Position numbers and translations under genes: made by a program. This document shows, piece after piece, positions 61,159 to 64,000 of a stretch of DNA of 64,000 nt. The notes under the pieces are model-generated. The model was not told where the DNA came from. It ran no database searches and was given only the letters and a program-made list of their open reading frames with translations. Source of the DNA: JACKII01 sp965222315 (lineage in GTDB: Bacteria > Pseudomonadota > Alphaproteobacteria > Bin95); the NCBI GenBank assembly GCA_965222315.1, contig OZ244951.1, positions 1,736,001 to 1,800,000 on the forward strand, written 5' to 3'. How positions within the stretch are numbered: the first letter of the stretch is position 1; each line of letters starts with the position of its first letter.

Positions 61159-61977
61159 ATGGATGTTCTCGATCTAATCAGCACATTTGGTCCGTTGGCC
61201 GTTGTCCTAGTTGCGACCGGCTGCGTTGCCGGTGTTCTGGCGGGCCTGCTGGGAGTCGGCGGCGGCATCGTCGTTGTGCCCGTGCTCTATAGCCTGCTGG
61301 GCTTCTTGCAGATCGACGAGTCGGTGCGGATGCATGTGGCGGTCGGCACCTCGCTCGCGAGCATCGTGCTGACGTCGATTATGTCGGCCCGGGCGCATCA
61401 CCGGCGCGGAGCGGTCGACATCGGCCTGTTGAAGAGTTGGGGGCCCTGGATCTTTGCCGGCTCCATTGCGGGCACGGTGATCGCGGGGTCGATTGGCAGC
61501 AGCGCCTTGCGGGCCGTCTTCGGTGTGGTGGCGCTCCTAGTCGCTGCCTACATGGCGCTGACGCCACCGGGATTCCGGGTGCGCGACACACTGCCGAGAG
61601 GTGCCGCCGGCTGGGGCTCCGCCTTCTCGATTGCGGGGCTCTCCGCCATGATGGGCATTGGCGGCGGCACGTTGTGCGTGCCCTATTTCAACGCCTTCGG
61701 CTTTCCCGTGCACCGCGCTGTCGGTACCGCGGCCGCCATCGGCCTGATCGTGGCTTTGCCTGCCGCTGTCGGATTCATCATCACGGGCTGGGGCCTGGAC
61801 GCGTTGCCCTATGCCAGTGCCGGGCACGTAAACCTGTTGGGCCTGGTGCTGATCGCGCCATTCGCCAGCCTGACCGCGCCTTTTGGGGCAAAGCTGGCGC
61901 ACCGTATGCCGCCCCGCATGTTGAAGCTGGCGTTTGCGTTCTTCCTGCTGGTGACGGGTCTGCGGATGTTGCTTTAG
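61159..61977 (+). CDS. TauE/SafE-family membrane transporter
   Basis: A 272-residue protein with about eight membrane helices. GVLAGLLGVGGGIVVVPVLYSLL (about 24-46) and GLSAMMGIGGGTLCVPYFNAFGF (about 157-179) are the two repeated GxxxGxxGxGGG signatures; a basic loop (HHRRGAVD) separates repeat halves. The family exports sulfite, sulfoacetate or related anions. ATG 61159 (GGAAGGG upstream) is preferred over an earlier ATG at 61045. It is divergent from leuC. Different from the shorter relative at 44574. Confidence 0.9.
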   Translation: MDVLDLISTFGPLAVVLVATGCVAGVLAGLLGVGGGIVVVPVLYSLLGFLQIDESVRMHVAVGTSLASIVLTSIMSARAHHRRGAVDIGLLKSWGPWIFAGSIAGTVIAGSIGSSALRAVFGVVALLVAAYMALTPPGFRVRDTLPRGAAGWGSAFSIAGLSAMMGIGGGTLCVPYFNAFGFPVHRAVGTAAAIGLIVALPAAVGFIITGWGLDALPYASAGHVNLLGLVLIAPFASLTAPFGAKLAHRMPPRMLKLAFAFFLLVTGLRMLL

Positions 61978-61979
61978 GG

Positions 61980-62681
61980 CTAGGCCGCGGTCCGTTGGCC
62001 GAATCGGTTTTCCAGCTCGGTCAGCACTGCGTCCAGCGGTTCCACATCCGCCATCTTCATGTCCATGTCGAACAGGTTGGCCCGGTGCACCCGCGCCGAG
62101 CGGTCCCCGCAGCAATCCTCCACCACCGTGGTGCGGAAATTGTGGTTGAACGCATCCAGCGCCCCCGCTCTCACGCAACCGCTTGTGGAGATGCCGACGA
62201 TTACCAGGCTATCCACGCCGTCATAGCGCAGCCAACTTTCCAGTGGTGTGGCGAAGAAGGGGGAGGGCTTGTTCTTCAGCACCACCACATCTCGCTCCCT
62301 GGGCGCATATTCGAGCGGCCATTCATCTGCGCGCGGGTCGTTCTGGTATTCGAACGTACCGGCATTGCCCAGTTTCAGGTTCCAAACGCCCCGCTTGATG
62401 GGGTGGCTGCGATCGTCCCGGCGGCTGTAGTAGATTGGCAGGCCGAGGCGGCGGAAGGCTTCCGTCACGCGCATCAGGTTGGCGATCAGCGCCTCATCCC
62501 GGGCGGCGCAGAGTGCGTAGGCGGGATCCACGAAATTGTTGGTCGTGTCGATGTTGAGCAGGGCGGGCTTGGCGCCGATGCCGATCTTGCGGCCAAAGCC
62601 AGCCTTGGCGTAGGCATGGATTTCTTCTTCCGAAATCAGGTCTGCCCAACGGCGGATTTTTGCGTCGTCCTCGCTTGCCAT
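61980..62681 (-). CDS. Isochorismatase-family cysteine hydrolase
   Basis: A 233-residue enzyme of the isochorismatase superfamily. ALLNIDTTNNFVDP (about 39-52) carries the catalytic Asp, NKPSPFFATPLESWLR the lysine, and VGISTSGCVRAGALDAFNHNF (about 164-184) the catalytic Cys in STSGCV. The family hydrolyses amides or ureides such as N-carbamoylsarcosine, nicotinamide or maleamate. It lies next to a gamma-carbonic anhydrase-like and an amidohydrolase gene on the same strand, which fits a nitrogen-compound pathway. Confidence 0.88.
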   Translation of the reverse strand: MASEDDAKIRRWADLISEEEIHAYAKAGFGRKIGIGAKPALLNIDTTNNFVDPAYALCAARDEALIANLMRVTEAFRRLGLPIYYSRRDDRSHPIKRGVWNLKLGNAGTFEYQNDPRADEWPLEYAPRERDVVVLKNKPSPFFATPLESWLRYDGVDSLVIVGISTSGCVRAGALDAFNHNFRTTVVEDCCGDRSARVHRANLFDMDMKMADVEPLDAVLTELENRFGQRTAA

Positions 62682-62683
62682 GC

Positions 62684-63277
62684 TCAGGTCTCTCCTTCTT
62701 CAGCGGTGACGGCGGCGTCTACCTCCCGCTCTATCCGCGCCATGACCGCCGCATCGCTCCAGACGTCATGCCGGCCCTGGGCGTAAGCGAGGCCGTTTTC
62801 GTAGTAAATCAGGGCGTTGCGGTGGGTCTGGCGGAAGTTGTCCCGCGTCGCTACCACCTTGCCGGGCATCCCCATGACGATGGAATTCTCTGGAATGACC
62901 GTGCCTTCGGGCAGGAAAGCGCCGCCCGCGACGATTGAGTTCCGCCCGACTTTCACACCGTCCATCAGGATCGCGCCGATGCCGATCAGGCAGTGGTCGC
63001 CGATCTCCGCTCCATGCAGCACCACCCGATGGGTGATCGAGCAATAGTCGCCGACAATTGTCGGCGTGTCGTAGCCGATATGGATCATCGCATGATCCTG
63101 GATATTGCAGAACCGGCCGATCTGCACCCGGTGCGACTCGGCCCGGATGACGGCGTATGGCCAGATGTTCAGCCCCTCCGCCGCCTCGATCCTGCCGAAC
63201 AGGCGGGCGGTCGGGTCGATATAGGCGGGCTTCTCCAGCCGCACCGTTTCCGCAAAGGGCGATGCGCCGTCACTCAT
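62684..63277 (-). CDS. Gamma-carbonic anhydrase/acyltransferase (left-handed beta-helix) protein
   Basis: A 197-residue hexapeptide-repeat trimer-forming protein. The zinc histidines fit the Cam pattern: one in DHAMIHIGYD (about 77-86) and two five apart in THRVVLHGAEIGD (about 95-107). The C-terminal helix (YYENGLAYAQGRHDVW) is common in related proteins. It could hydrate CO2 or bind a metal without that activity. Its ATG 63277 overlaps the amidohydrolase stop by 4 bp, and the hydrolase gene follows 2 bp after its own stop. Confidence 0.88.
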   Translation of the reverse strand: MSDGASPFAETVRLEKPAYIDPTARLFGRIEAAEGLNIWPYAVIRAESHRVQIGRFCNIQDHAMIHIGYDTPTIVGDYCSITHRVVLHGAEIGDHCLIGIGAILMDGVKVGRNSIVAGGAFLPEGTVIPENSIVMGMPGKVVATRDNFRQTHRNALIYYENGLAYAQGRHDVWSDAAVMARIEREVDAAVTAEEGET

Positions 63278-64000
63278 GCATTCGGCTCGCTCGGTTTGGG
63301 GTGCAGGGCCAGCGTGGGCGCCTGTTGCGGTTCGGCCTGATAGAGCACCCGGCCGGCCTTCATCACCAGGCTGCGGGGAGGGCGGTTGACCACGGCCTCC
63401 GCCACGCATTCGGCGGGCAGCGCGATGAGGTCGGCGACCATGCCTTCCGCCGGACCCGCTTCCGGCAGACCCATCCGGTTCCGCCCGATGGCTGAACACA
63501 TGCCATAGGCGAATTCCAGATCCTCGTCCCGGCGGAAATTCTGTTTCCAGCCGACCAGCATGGCCCGCTCCAGCGTGTCGCCGGTACCGTAGGGTCCCCA
63601 GCGGTCGCGGGCATTATCGGAGCCGGCGAAAATCGGCACGCCCGCGTCGGTCAACTTTTTGACCGGCGCCATGGGTACATAGCCCGCGGCACTGCTGGCG
63701 ACCGCAACACCCGCCCGCGCCATGTCCTGCAATTGGGCGTCCAGGTCATCGCCGGTCAGTTCGCCCAGGCAGAAGCCATGGCTGACGGTGACGGCATCCT
63801 GTGCGCCCAGCGCCTTGGCGCGGTCGACGATGGCGGCCAGTTCGCGCCAGCCGGTCTCACCCGTTGTATGCAGGTGAATGTCCGCGCCCTTGCCGTGCTT
63901 TTCGGCCAGGCCGAAGACGACATCGAGGTGGCCATCCAGATCGCCGTCATAGGCTTCGGGGTCGATGCCGCCGATCAGGTCCGCCCCCTCCCGCAAGGCC
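63274..64000 (-). CDS. Amidohydrolase, cytosine deaminase-like, C-terminal part (cut by window end)
   Basis: The frame stays open to the last base, so the N-terminal part lies outside. 242 residues are present. DIHLHTTGETGWRELAA holds two metal-binding histidines, VSHGFCLGEL the third, and FAGSDNARDRWGPYG the catalytic Asp (PIFAGSDN) of the amidohydrolase barrel. The tail PRSLVMKAGRVL is the end of the composite domain. It is similar to cytosine deaminase-type and N-acyl hydrolases. It starts the operon with the two hydrolase-like genes that follow. Confidence 0.88.
   Translation of the reverse strand, partial: ALREGADLIGGIDPEAYDGDLDGHLDVVFGLAEKHGKGADIHLHTTGETGWRELAAIVDRAKALGAQDAVTVSHGFCLGELTGDDLDAQLQDMARAGVAVASSAAGYVPMAPVKKLTDAGVPIFAGSDNARDRWGPYGTGDTLERAMLVGWKQNFRRDEDLEFAYGMCSAIGRNRMGLPEAGPAEGMVADLIALPAECVAEAVVNRPPRSLVMKAGRVLYQAEPQQAPTLALHPKPSEPNA

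Overview
The window is a 64 kb piece of a GC-rich alphaproteobacterial chromosome, probably a Rhodospirillales-like heterotroph. The clearest evidence is the run dGTPase - argS - SPOR protein - nagZ - M50 protease - scpA - scpB - tatA - tatB - tatC - serS - surE - nlpD (16885-30055), a gene order typical of Alphaproteobacteria. The run hemW - rdgB - rph and the pair leuC - leuD support this. Families of short palindromic repeats lie between genes. No rRNA, tRNA, prophage or intact insertion sequence was seen.

Layout. 1-15100: catabolism (end of a GMC oxidoreductase, fumarylacetoacetase, VOC proteins, glutamate dehydrogenase, CoA transferase, acyl-CoA dehydrogenase, enoyl-CoA hydratase, an AtzG/AtzE-like small protein and amidase, an omega-aminotransferase and a TauD dioxygenase). 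15180-16751: a decayed erpA copy, a VPLPA/PEP-CTERM-like secreted protein and intact erpA. 16885-30380: the conserved housekeeping run, with an orphan FbpC-type ATPase behind a Fur-like site. 30650-34111: RraA-like, SDR and GMC genes. 34125-39280: an accessory island. 39282-41818: hemW, rdgB, rph. 41907-54743: catabolic genes (TauD, LLM flavin enzyme, ATC hydrolase, CoA ligase, quinone reductase), a cold-shock gene, PiuC, BoxB, a LuxR regulator and a DEAD-box helicase. 54851-64000: parE, a DksA-like protein, leuD, leuC, TauE, an isochorismatase-like hydrolase, a gamma carbonic anhydrase and a cut amidohydrolase.

The most interesting part is the island. A complete Cas9 of about 1,024 residues (36030-39104) has all RuvC and HNH catalytic residues and a C-terminal domain like that of Neisseria type II-C Cas9. 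No cas1, cas2, csn2 or CRISPR array is visible in the window. Directly upstream, on the same strand, about 180 bases (35785-35965) can fold into a chain of hairpins, including a 10-bp stem capped by AAAA and extended by a bulge, much like a repeat:anti-repeat duplex joined in one molecule. Position and layout recall the omega RNA upstream of iscB or a natural single-guide RNA. My working hypothesis is a solitary Cas9 that uses a locally encoded one-piece RNA. One gene further upstream is an AT-rich orphan with an R-x4-H motif as in HEPN RNases, so the spot looks like an accessory or defence insertion beside hemW.

Other points worth attention are a 110-bp array of helically phased TCKACAT heptamers at 479-588, a frameshifted erpA duplicate, three families of dispersed palindromes, and hairpin leaders before the cold-shock and CTERM genes.
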